64,000 bases of DNA from Candidatus Parcubacteria bacterium. GTDB taxonomy: Bacteria > Patescibacteriota > Saccharimonadia > Saccharimonadales > UBA4665. The stretch is from the NCBI GenBank assembly GCA_023434325.1, contig JAEYSX010000003.1, positions 372,001 to 436,000 of the forward strand, in the 5' to 3' direction. A program made the position numbers and the translations under genes. Below are positions 25,071-32,458 of the stretch, in pieces. The notes beneath the pieces are model-generated. The model ran no database searches. It was not told the DNA's origin and was given only the letters and a program-made list of their open reading frames with translations. Position 1 is the stretch's first letter. The number at the start of each line of letters is the position of its first letter.

Positions 25071-26102
25071 ATGTATCTAGCCAATAATCGGCCGAGAAGA
25101 AGGCGACGCTGGCTTAAGGTCGTGCTCGTTTGTCTCGTGGTGCTGGTTTTGGCAGCAATCGGCGGCGGTTTGGCGGGGCGCGCTGTCTACCAGAAAGGCC
25201 TCGAGCCAGTCAATGCCGGCAGCGAAGAAATGCGCAAGTTGACAGTGCGCGAGGGCGCAACCTTGGACGAAATTGCAAAACAGCTCAAGGACGAGGGGTT
25301 GATCCATGAAGCCTGGATCTTTAAGTTGTATGTTAATCTCAAGGGCGTACGCGCTAACTTACAGGCCGGAACCTATGTACTAAGCCCAAGTCAGAGTCTG
25401 GAGCAGATTGTTGCCCAGCTCACGCACGGAAAGATATCCACCAATCTAATAACGATCTTGCCCGGCCAACGAATCGAGGATATACGAGAAACGCTGATCG
25501 CGTACGGGTTTGGAGAGGGCGAGGTTGACGAGGCGCTTAATCCTGTCGTGTACGCGGGGCACCCGGCGCTTGCAGACAAACCATTCGGGGCAAGTTTGGA
25601 AGGGTACATTTATCCTGAATCCTTCCATGTTGCAGCCGATACCTCCGCGCGTACTGTTATCAGTTTGGCTCTGGACCAGATGGCGTCCGCACTTACACCC
25701 GATGTGCGCGCCGGCATAGTCGCGCAAGGTTTGACCGTGCACGAAGGCGTGATCTTGGCATCAATCGTCGGCAAAGAAGTAAGCGACAAGAATCCTCTTG
25801 ATCGTTCCCAGGCTGCCCAAGTGTTCCTCAAGCGGCTGAAGATTGGGATGAAGCTACAGTCCAACACGACTGATACGTATCCGCCCACGTACGACACCTA
25901 TTCGATCCCGGCTTTGCCCCCTGGCCCCCTAAGTAACGTTACCGCAACTTCGCTCCAGGCGGTTGCTTCTCCGGCTGCGACAGACTACCTGTACTTCGTG
26001 TCCGGGCGCGACTGTGTCACGCGTTTTAGCAGTACGGCAGGCGAGCATGAGTCGCTCAGGCAGCAGTACGGCGTAGCGCGAGCCGAAGACCACTGCACGT
26101 AG
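25071..26102 (+). CDS. mltG: Endolytic transglycosylase MltG (YceG family)
   Basis: 343 residues: a basic N-terminus, one membrane helix (about 14-36), a LysM-like subdomain ('LTVREGATLDEIAKQLKDEGLI') and the YceG catalytic domain ('LEGYIYPESFHVAADTSARTVI', 'ILASIVGKEVSDKNPLDRSQAAQVFLKRLKIGMKLQSNTTDTY', 'PPGPLSNVTATSLQAVASPAATDYLYFVSG'). MltG cleaves nascent glycan strands and sets their length. The usual 'ASIVEKE' reads 'ASIVGKE', so one of the two motif glutamates is replaced, and 'QTDPT' reads 'QSNTT'. Activity should be tested rather than assumed. It is tightly linked to ruvX. Confidence 0.9.
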   Translation: MYLANNRPRRRRRWLKVVLVCLVVLVLAAIGGGLAGRAVYQKGLEPVNAGSEEMRKLTVREGATLDEIAKQLKDEGLIHEAWIFKLYVNLKGVRANLQAGTYVLSPSQSLEQIVAQLTHGKISTNLITILPGQRIEDIRETLIAYGFGEGEVDEALNPVVYAGHPALADKPFGASLEGYIYPESFHVAADTSARTVISLALDQMASALTPDVRAGIVAQGLTVHEGVILASIVGKEVSDKNPLDRSQAAQVFLKRLKIGMKLQSNTTDTYPPTYDTYSIPALPPGPLSNVTATSLQAVASPAATDYLYFVSGRDCVTRFSSTAGEHESLRQQYGVARAEDHCT

Positions 26103-26157
26103 CAGTTGCCAAATTATGATATACTTAAGCGAGTAGCAACTGCTACGACATGTATTT

Positions 26158-27300
26158 ATGAATCATACTAATGCTCATTCGCAAAGCGTGGCTACGCGCG
26201 CGGACACGGTTCGCCGGCCATCGCTGACAACAAAGCTTCAAAAGCAAACGCTACGCCTCGTAGGCGATCGCCGGATCGTTCGGTACGGTTTGGTTAGCCT
26301 TAACGTGGCAATGCTTGTGGCTATTGCATGGTTTACGCTAGGGTCGACATACCAGGGTCGTCCGCTTGGTCGTCAAGGAGTTGTTGCTCCTGTCGACAAT
26401 ACTGCTACCGAACCGCTCGACCAGTTGTCGTCTGCCGATATAGCCTTGCAGGCGGCAGTCGCCGCGGGATTAGACCCAGAGTTTGGTATTACCCCGGTTG
26501 CCAACCAATCTCACACCGTTCGGTCAGAGTTGGCGCTTGCGCCTGCCGACACGGCTGTTGTAGCCAAGCCGCTCATTGTACCTACCAATTTTAAAAGTCG
26601 TAAAGACATCAAAGAGTATATTGTGCAGCCTGGCGACACTGTGGCTAGCGTAGCCGCTAAGTTTGGAGTTACCTCTGACAGCATTATGTGGTCAAATGGC
26701 CTGCGTGCAAACAGCCTTGCCGAGGGTGTTGGCTTATTGATCCCTCCTGATAACGGGATCGTATACGTGGTGCAGCCCGGCGACACGGCGGATAGCCTTG
26801 CCGGTAAATTCCGTGCCAACAAGGACTTGCTGGTGGCATTTAACGACATCGAGCTCACCGGCCTCAAAGAGGGCGAGCGCATTCTTATTCCAAATGGTGT
26901 ACAGCCTGCACCGGTCGTAAGGCAGAGCAGTAGTTCGACAATTAGCGGACTGGTTTGGGGCGCCGGTAACGGCTACATTCGTGGCTACTGCACATGGCAC
27001 GCTGCAAACCGTCGAGCCGCAGTTGGCAACCCGCTGCCTACGAATCTCGGCAACGCGAACTCGTGGTATCGTAACGCAATTGCCAACGGTATGGACGCCG
27101 GTTACGAACCCCGTCAATATGCTGTGTTATGGCACGTCGACACCAGTATTGCGGGCGGCTTGGGGCACGTAGCATTTGTCGAGCGAGTCAATCCTGATGG
27201 TTCCATTTTGGTAAGCGACATGAATTATCCTTACTACGGTAGGGTCACGACTCGTACTATCCAGCCGAGCGAGTTTGGCAGCTATCGATTTATTTACTAG
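26158..27300 (+). CDS. Exported LysM-LysM-CHAP peptidoglycan hydrolase
   Basis: 380 residues. An N-terminal basic segment and a membrane helix (about 43-62, 'YGLVSLNVAMLVAIAWFTLG') serve as signal anchor. Two LysM domains follow ('KEYIVQPGDTVASVAAKFGVTSDSIMWSNGL' and 'VYVVQPGDTADSLAGKFRANKDLLVAFNDI'). A C-terminal CHAP amidase/endopeptidase domain has its catalytic Cys in 'YIRGYCTWHAANRRAA' and His in 'AGGLGHVAFVERVNPDGSILVSDMNY'. It probably cuts peptide cross-links of its own or host peptidoglycan. TGA-TATACT lies 32 bases upstream of the ATG. In an epibiont such an enzyme could serve growth or attack on the host wall. Confidence 0.9.
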   Translation: MNHTNAHSQSVATRADTVRRPSLTTKLQKQTLRLVGDRRIVRYGLVSLNVAMLVAIAWFTLGSTYQGRPLGRQGVVAPVDNTATEPLDQLSSADIALQAAVAAGLDPEFGITPVANQSHTVRSELALAPADTAVVAKPLIVPTNFKSRKDIKEYIVQPGDTVASVAAKFGVTSDSIMWSNGLRANSLAEGVGLLIPPDNGIVYVVQPGDTADSLAGKFRANKDLLVAFNDIELTGLKEGERILIPNGVQPAPVVRQSSSSTISGLVWGAGNGYIRGYCTWHAANRRAAVGNPLPTNLGNANSWYRNAIANGMDAGYEPRQYAVLWHVDTSIAGGLGHVAFVERVNPDGSILVSDMNYPYYGRVTTRTIQPSEFGSYRFIY

Positions 27301-27364
27301 CTTCCAACCCGGCAGCGACAGAGTTATACGTGCAAAATTAACAGATTAATGATATAATATAAGT

Positions 27365-28648
27365 ATGTTTGTAGATAAAGCGACAGTTACGGTTAAGGCA
27401 GGCGACGGCGGCGACGGTCGAGTTAACTTTCGGCACGAAAAGTTTGTTGATCGAGGCGGACCTGACGGCGGCGACGGCGGCGACGGCGGCGACGTAGTTT
27501 TGGTGGCCAGCCGTAACCAAAATACGCTCGCTAACTTTCGCTACCAAAGAGAGATCGCAGCAAAATCCGGTGAGCCGGGCGGCAAGTCCAAAAAACACGG
27601 CAAAAGTGCCGAAGACTTGCTAGTAATGGTGCCGGTAGGCACTATGGCGATTGACGAGTCAGGCCAGGTGCTTGCCGATGTAGACGAGGACGGCAAGCGT
27701 GTCGTGATCGCCAAGGGTGGCAAGGGCGGCTTTGGCAACGCGCACTTTATTAGCTCGCGTCGCCAAGCACCGCGTGTCGCCGAAAAAGGCGAGGCGGGCG
27801 AGGTATTGACCGTGCAGCTCGAGCTAAAAATGATTGCCGACGTCGGTTTGGTAGGCTTGCCGAACGCTGGTAAGTCCACGCTCTTGAGCGTTATCAGCAA
27901 TGCCCGGCCAGAAATCGCTAATTATCCCTTTACTACCATTACGCCAAACCTTGGTGTGGTCGACGTCGACAAAGAGGCCAGCTTGCTGTTTGCCGATATT
28001 CCCGGCCTCATCGAAGGCGCCGCCGAGGGCAAGGGGTTGGGCGATGACTTTTTGCGTCACGTCGAGCGTACCGCCGTTTTGGTGCACTTAGTTGATGTTT
28101 ATCAAGAGGACGTGGTCAAAGCATACGGGGTGATCCAGGCAGAACTACGTGCCTACAAAGTTGACCTGTCGTCTCGCCCGCAGGTGGTAGCATTGACCAA
28201 AATCGAAGGTTTGGATCAAGACATTGTCGAAGACCAGATGAATCAACTTAAAAAAGTTATTCCCGAGGGCACGCCGCTTACTGCTATATCCGCGCAAAAC
28301 AGGCAGGGTGTGCCCGAGTTGCTTCGCACGGTGCGTAAGCTTGTCGAAGAGGAGCGTGCCCGCGAACAGGCAGCGCTTGCAGAGGCCGCCGCCCACGAGC
28401 CGGATGTGCCAGTCTTGACGCTTGGCGAACAAGACGACGCATGGGAAGTAACCAAAGAAGACGACGTGTTTGTAGTCCGCGGCTCCAAGATCGAGCGTTT
28501 TGCGCGGCGTACCGACTTTGATAACCCCGATGGTGTAGACCGTTTGCGTGACATTATGCGCAAGCAGGGTATTATGCACGAGCTTATTCGCCAAGGCATT
28601 AACCCCGGCGACACTATCTCTATCGCTCACGGCGAATTCACATACTAA
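27365..28648 (+). CDS. obg: Obg/CgtA GTPase, ribosome assembly
   Basis: 427 residues with three domains. The glycine-rich Obg fold (1-158) includes 'DGRVNFRHEKFVDRGGPDGGDGGDGGDVVLVA'. The GTPase domain has the P-loop 'GLPNAGKST', 'FTTITPNLG', 'DIPGLIEGA' and 'LTKIEG'. A C-terminal OCT domain ends in 'QGINPGDTISIAHGEFTY'. Obg acts in 50S maturation and stress control. TGA-TATAAT ends six bases before the ATG, so the transcript is expected to be leaderless. Tandem GGCGGCGAC units (27466-27494) encode the Gly-Gly-Asp run. Confidence 0.96.
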   Translation: MFVDKATVTVKAGDGGDGRVNFRHEKFVDRGGPDGGDGGDGGDVVLVASRNQNTLANFRYQREIAAKSGEPGGKSKKHGKSAEDLLVMVPVGTMAIDESGQVLADVDEDGKRVVIAKGGKGGFGNAHFISSRRQAPRVAEKGEAGEVLTVQLELKMIADVGLVGLPNAGKSTLLSVISNARPEIANYPFTTITPNLGVVDVDKEASLLFADIPGLIEGAAEGKGLGDDFLRHVERTAVLVHLVDVYQEDVVKAYGVIQAELRAYKVDLSSRPQVVALTKIEGLDQDIVEDQMNQLKKVIPEGTPLTAISAQNRQGVPELLRTVRKLVEEERAREQAALAEAAAHEPDVPVLTLGEQDDAWEVTKEDDVFVVRGSKIERFARRTDFDNPDGVDRLRDIMRKQGIMHELIRQGINPGDTISIAHGEFTY

Positions 28649-28698
28649 GCGTAAGCGATATTGACGTATAGTAACCATAAGTGGTATAATATATTTAT

Positions 28699-29286
28699 AT
28701 GAGTATTGAACGGCAATACGCTGGAACCGTGTATCACGCTGCTTCCTTTGAGGGAAAAATGCCGGAATTGACGCGTGGGTTGGAGTTAGCAGACACCGCC
28801 GATAGGCTGTGGACGGACCTCGTCATGCGTGCTTCTAGGCGCGAGACTACCCATGAAGGTCTTGCTATTACTTCAAAAGATGATGAGATAATTATCAGGG
28901 GAGGTACATCCCCTTATGATCTCCGTGAATTTGGCATGAAGCAGCTAGGTGGCGTTTGGCGACTTGAGGAGCGGGTACGAATGCCCGGCAAAGAATATGA
29001 GGGGGATGCCAGTGTAATTCAGATTACGAAAACATACTCCACAGATCCGCGCGAGCGTGTACGAAGGGAGCAAGTAGTAGGAATAATAGGTTGGGATAAG
29101 AGCCTAGATCCGGTGAGTGATCCAGATATTACAGTGACAGACATGAGCGATGAAATCGCCGGTCGCCTGATACGCCAAATGCAGGAGTTTATGGGCGAGA
29201 ATCCTGCACGGGACGAGGCAGCTTCGCAGGCTGAGGTTAGGGGAGTAAAGGGCACGCGTTGGCTAGGGTGGCTGTTCCGCAAATAG
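28699..29286 (+). CDS. Hypothetical protein, 195 residues
   Basis: Soluble, charged, with no signal peptide or membrane helix. A region with alternating strands ('LAITSKDDEIIIRGGTSPYDLREFGMKQLGGVWRLEERVRMPG... VIQITKTYSTD') is followed by a helical C-terminal part ending in 'GTRWLGWLFRK'. TGG-TATAAT ends eight bases before the ATG, without a Shine-Dalgarno site, a pattern shared with neighbouring housekeeping genes, which supports it as a real gene. Not recognised. Confidence 0.65.
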   Translation: MSIERQYAGTVYHAASFEGKMPELTRGLELADTADRLWTDLVMRASRRETTHEGLAITSKDDEIIIRGGTSPYDLREFGMKQLGGVWRLEERVRMPGKEYEGDASVIQITKTYSTDPRERVRREQVVGIIGWDKSLDPVSDPDITVTDMSDEIAGRLIRQMQEFMGENPARDEAASQAEVRGVKGTRWLGWLFRK

Positions 29287-29322
29287 GGGGCGCCGCGATT
29301 GTTTGGTACACTGGTAGCTGTA

Positions 29323-30789
29323 ATGGTTACCAGTTTTTTCTTTTATGACTTAGAGACCAGTGGGTTTAGCGCCAAAGAGGCGCGGATTATGCAGTTCGCG
29401 GGTCAGCGGACCGATTTGGAGCTTCGACCCGTTGGCGAGCCGGTTAATCTGTTGATTAAACTTACCAACGACATATTGCCTGATGTCGATGCCACGCTTA
29501 TTACCGGCATTACGCCGCAAATGACAATTGCCGACGGCCTGACAGAGGCCGAGTTTCTGCGAGAGTTCGAAAGCAATATTGCCGTTCCTGGTACGGTATT
29601 TGTCGGCTACAATACGGTGCGTTTTGATGATGAGTTTATGCGCTGCCTGCATTACCGCAATTTTTACGATCCGTACGAATGGCAGTGGCAGGATGGCCGC
29701 TCGCGCTGGGACATGCTTGATGTCGTGCGTATGACCCGGGCTTTGCGACCCGAGGGTATTGAGTGGCCGTTCGACATTAACGGCAAACCGACAAACCGCC
29801 TAGAGTTGCTGACCGCGATGAACGGCCTTAGTCACGAGCATGCCCACGACGCGCTGAGCGATGTGACGGCGACTATCGAGGTCGCGCGCCTGATTTATAA
29901 CAAACATAGCAAGTTGTTTGAGTACCTGTTTACGATGCGCGATAAAAAGAAGGTCGCCGAGCTAGTAAATAAAAGCGAGCCGTTTGTGTACACGAGCGGT
30001 AAGTATCCGGGCGAGTATCAAAAAACCACCGTGGCGCTTAAGATTTGTGACAATCCGCGCAACGGCGGAAACGGCAGCGCGTTAGTATACGATCTGCGTC
30101 ACGATCCTACCGAGTGGATGGGCAAGTCGGCCGAGCAGCTGGCCGAAGCCTGGCGCTGGAAGAAAGACAGCGACGAGCCGCGGTTGCCTGTTAAGACCAT
30201 TATGTTTAACCGATGCCCAGCGGTCGCGCCCCTGAGCGTGCTCGACGTCAACAGTCAACAGCGTTTAAGTGTCGACCTTGCTGCTATCAAAAAACATGCC
30301 GCGCTGCTGGGCCAAGACAAAGATTTTGCCGACAAGCTTTGTAAAGCTACCGAAATTTTGGACAAGAAATTCCAAACCACGCTACTGAGCACCGATAAAG
30401 ACGTGGACAACTGTATCTACGACGGCTTTTTTGGTGGTGCCGACAGGCAGGCGATGCGGGTGGTGCGGGCGGCAAAGCCCGAGGAGTTGGGCGAGCTGGG
30501 GCTTGCATTTGAGGATAGCCGTCTTGAGGCTTTGTTGCCGCTGTACAAAGCTCGTAATTATCCCAAATCGCTTACGACCGAAGAACGGCAGCAGTGGGAA
30601 GCATTTCGTGGTCGTAAACTCTTTGAGGGCGGTCAAAAAAGTAAACTTGCAAAGTATTTTGAACGACTGCAAGAGGTGGCGGCGCGCCCCGGCCTGACTG
30701 GCCATCAGCAATATCTGCTAGAAGAGCTAAAACTATACGCCGAAAGCATCATGCCCGACGAGCTTGACGGTCAAGACACGCAGCCGTAA
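29323..30789 (+). CDS. sbcB: Exodeoxyribonuclease I (3'-5' ssDNA exonuclease)
   Basis: 488 residues, close to the 475 of E. coli ExoI. DEDDh exonuclease motifs: Exo I 'FFFYDLETSG', Exo II 'FVGYNTVRFDDEFMRCLHYRNFYDPYEWQW', Exo III 'HDALSDVTATIEVARLI'. The ExoI C-terminal region ('RCPAVAPLSVL', 'YNGFFG'-like 'YDGFFGGADRQAM') is also present. It removes mononucleotides from ssDNA in recombination and mismatch repair. TGG-TACACT ends ten bases before the ATG at 29323. A longer TTG start at 29299 would place the -10 box inside the gene and is rejected. Confidence 0.94.
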   Translation: MVTSFFFYDLETSGFSAKEARIMQFAGQRTDLELRPVGEPVNLLIKLTNDILPDVDATLITGITPQMTIADGLTEAEFLREFESNIAVPGTVFVGYNTVRFDDEFMRCLHYRNFYDPYEWQWQDGRSRWDMLDVVRMTRALRPEGIEWPFDINGKPTNRLELLTAMNGLSHEHAHDALSDVTATIEVARLIYNKHSKLFEYLFTMRDKKKVAELVNKSEPFVYTSGKYPGEYQKTTVALKICDNPRNGGNGSALVYDLRHDPTEWMGKSAEQLAEAWRWKKDSDEPRLPVKTIMFNRCPAVAPLSVLDVNSQQRLSVDLAAIKKHAALLGQDKDFADKLCKATEILDKKFQTTLLSTDKDVDNCIYDGFFGGADRQAMRVVRAAKPEELGELGLAFEDSRLEALLPLYKARNYPKSLTTEERQQWEAFRGRKLFEGGQKSKLAKYFERLQEVAARPGLTGHQQYLLEELKLYAESIMPDELDGQDTQP

Positions 30790-30794
30790 GCTCA

Positions 30795-30927
30795 TATAAA
30801 AGAGGTAGTGCCATGCTGCACAATAAACACGTACGAACTTGGTCTGGATTTGTTGACTCCACTCTCTAGCGGGGCGGTTATTGTCCTCGCACTCAGTTTT
30901 ATTACTTGAATTCTGGCGAGGTTTTTT
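30795..30927 (+). promoter_or_regulatory. Attenuator-like leader of the queuosine-precursor transporter gene
   Basis: TATAAA (30795-30800) starts a leader of about 120 nt. GCGGGG (30869-30874) can pair with CCTCGC (30885-30890). The same CCTCGC can instead pair with GCGAGG (30916-30921), which is the ribosome site of the transporter gene and is followed by TTTTTT (30922-30927). The two pairings exclude each other. The first frees the gene; the second hides its ribosome site and resembles a terminator. A small frame (30813-30869) ends exactly at the first arm. No known preQ1 aptamer consensus was recognised. Confidence 0.5.
30813..30869 (+). CDS. Candidate leader peptide MLHNKHVRTWSGFVDSTL
   Basis: 18 codons with AGAGG eight bases before the ATG. 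Its TAG stop (30867-30869) overlaps the first base of the GCGGGG arm, so a ribosome at the stop would block that arm. Four codons are for amino acids read by queuosine-bearing tRNAs (His CAC twice, Asn AAT, Asp GAC). Whether it is translated is unknown. Confidence 0.4.
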   Translation: MLHNKHVRTWSGFVDSTL

Positions 30928-31596
30928 ATGATTCGGAAGTTTGATTTTTTGGTGGCTTTGTATGTGTTTGGGATTATGACGGCTGAGCTGATGGGGGCAA
31001 AGACGTTTCCGCTGATCCAGCAGGATTGGCTGCACCTAAACGCCAGTGTGGCAATTTTTGTATTGCCGCTGTTGTTTACGATTACCGATGTGGTGGTGGA
31101 GGTGCATGGCCGGGCACGGGCGCGCAGCTTGGTGTTTGCGGGTATCTTAATGGTTGCGCTGTTGATGGCTTTTGCGGCGCTTGCGACAAGTCTGCCGCCC
31201 TCGGTGCGGTTTGCTGCCGACGAGGAGGCATTTGACACAGTCTTTGGGGCGTCTATGCGCATCGCAGCGGCTAGCATTGTGGCGTTTGGTGTGGCCGAAC
31301 TTTTGGACGTGGCGATATTTAGCAAATTACGTCACGCGCTGCATCATAAAGCGTTGTGGCTGCGCAACAACCTGTCTAACTTTATTTCGATGCTAGTGGA
31401 TTCTACGGTGTTCTTGACGCTGGCGTTTTATGCACTTGATAAGCCGCTCGGTGACAATGTCGGATTTTTGGTTGGTATGATTGTGCCGTATTGGCTTGTA
31501 AAATGTGCGTTCTCGGTGCTGCAGACACCGCTCGTGTATTTGGGGGTACGCTGGCTAAGGGGAGGTAATTCCACTGAGGTAAAAGCGGGCGCCTGA
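30928..31596 (+). CDS. yhhQ: Queuosine precursor transporter, YhhQ/VUT family
   Basis: 222 residues, six or so membrane helices. Family motifs: 'VFGIMTAELMGAKTFPL', 'PLLFTITDVVVEVHGRARARSLVFAG', and 'WLRNNLSNFISMLVDSTVFLTLAFY'. These proteins import queuine or preQ1 for modification of G34 in GUN tRNAs. No other queuosine gene occurs in the window, consistent with salvage from a host. GCGAGG six bases before the ATG is the ribosome site and is also an arm of a possible regulatory hairpin. Confidence 0.88.
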   Translation: MIRKFDFLVALYVFGIMTAELMGAKTFPLIQQDWLHLNASVAIFVLPLLFTITDVVVEVHGRARARSLVFAGILMVALLMAFAALATSLPPSVRFAADEEAFDTVFGASMRIAAASIVAFGVAELLDVAIFSKLRHALHHKALWLRNNLSNFISMLVDSTVFLTLAFYALDKPLGDNVGFLVGMIVPYWLVKCAFSVLQTPLVYLGVRWLRGGNSTEVKAGA

Positions 31597-31681
31597 GTAA
31601 AGTCATGCTGGGGCCGGCTGTAACTTGACTCTGTGTCGAGTGGTGGTACGCACTACGTTATGCGTTACAATACCTACAGCT

Positions 31682-32383
31682 ATGAATCAGCCGGACAGAC
31701 GCCAAAAAAAGAGACCGAGCGCACTGCTTATCGCCGCGATCGCGGTAATGTTGGTGGCGATCCTCTCGGTTTTTTTACTCTTTGGCGAACAGCTGTACGA
31801 TATCTTTAGTAGTCCCGATCGCTTGCAGCAGCTTGTCGATGAATCAGGGCCGCTGGGGCCGCTTGTGTACATGTTGCTGCAAGTGGTGCAGGTGTTTTTT
31901 GCGCCTGTGCCCGGCCAGGTGGTCGGCTTTGCCGGCGGGTACTTGTTTGGAGTGTGGCTCGGAACGCTCTATAGCATGATTGGGGCGGCGATCGGGTTTA
32001 CGCTGATATTCGTCCTGGTGCGCAGGTTGGGGCGACCCTTTGTCGAATATTTTGTTAATGCAAAGACTTTGAGTAAGTTTGACTATTTGTCAGAAAGCCG
32101 CGGCGTGTTTGTGCTGTTCTTGATTTTTTTGCTGCCGGCTTTTCCGGATGATTTGATCTGTTTTATCGCCGGACTGACCAAGATACGGATTCGCACGCTG
32201 ATTATCGTGTCGCTATTAGGAAGATTGCCTGGCTTCTTTGTGCTCAGTTTAACAGGGAGCGGCGCCGCCGAAAGTAACTGGATACTGAGCGCATCGGTGT
32301 TGGGCGGATCTCTGATTGTCGGTGTAGTGGCGTACTGGCAACGTGTACGGATCGAGCGGTTCGTGCATCGTTTTGTTAAGTAG
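31682..32383 (+). CDS. TVP38/TMEM64-family (SNARE-associated) membrane protein
   Basis: 233 residues. A basic N-terminus and first helix ('[20 protein letters not shown]') are followed by the VTT domain: '[65 protein letters not shown]' with the F(A)PxPG and GxxxG elements. The reentrant loop region '[25 protein letters not shown]' and further helices complete it. Family members move or flip phospholipids and relate to DedA, also encoded nearby at 35721. TACAAT ends ten bases before the ATG. Confidence 0.87.
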   Translation: MNQPDRRQKKRPSALLIAAIAVMLVAILSVFLLFGEQLYDIFSSPDRLQQLVDESGPLGPLVYMLLQVVQVFFAPVPGQVVGFAGGYLFGVWLGTLYSMIGAAIGFTLIFVLVRRLGRPFVEYFVNAKTLSKFDYLSESRGVFVLFLIFLLPAFPDDLICFIAGLTKIRIRTLIIVSLLGRLPGFFVLSLTGSGAAESNWILSASVLGGSLIVGVVAYWQRVRIERFVHRFVK

Positions 32384-32458
32384 CTCTCTGACGAGCGGGG
32401 TGCAGATGTACTGGGCGGGTGGCTAAAAGTATAATATTGCTCTATAATATATCTGTTT

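Noticed and set aside
27466..27494. GGCGGCGAC tandem repeat as a mobile or regulatory repeat
   Set aside because: It encodes the Gly-Gly-Asp run of the Obg fold, which is naturally glycine-rich.
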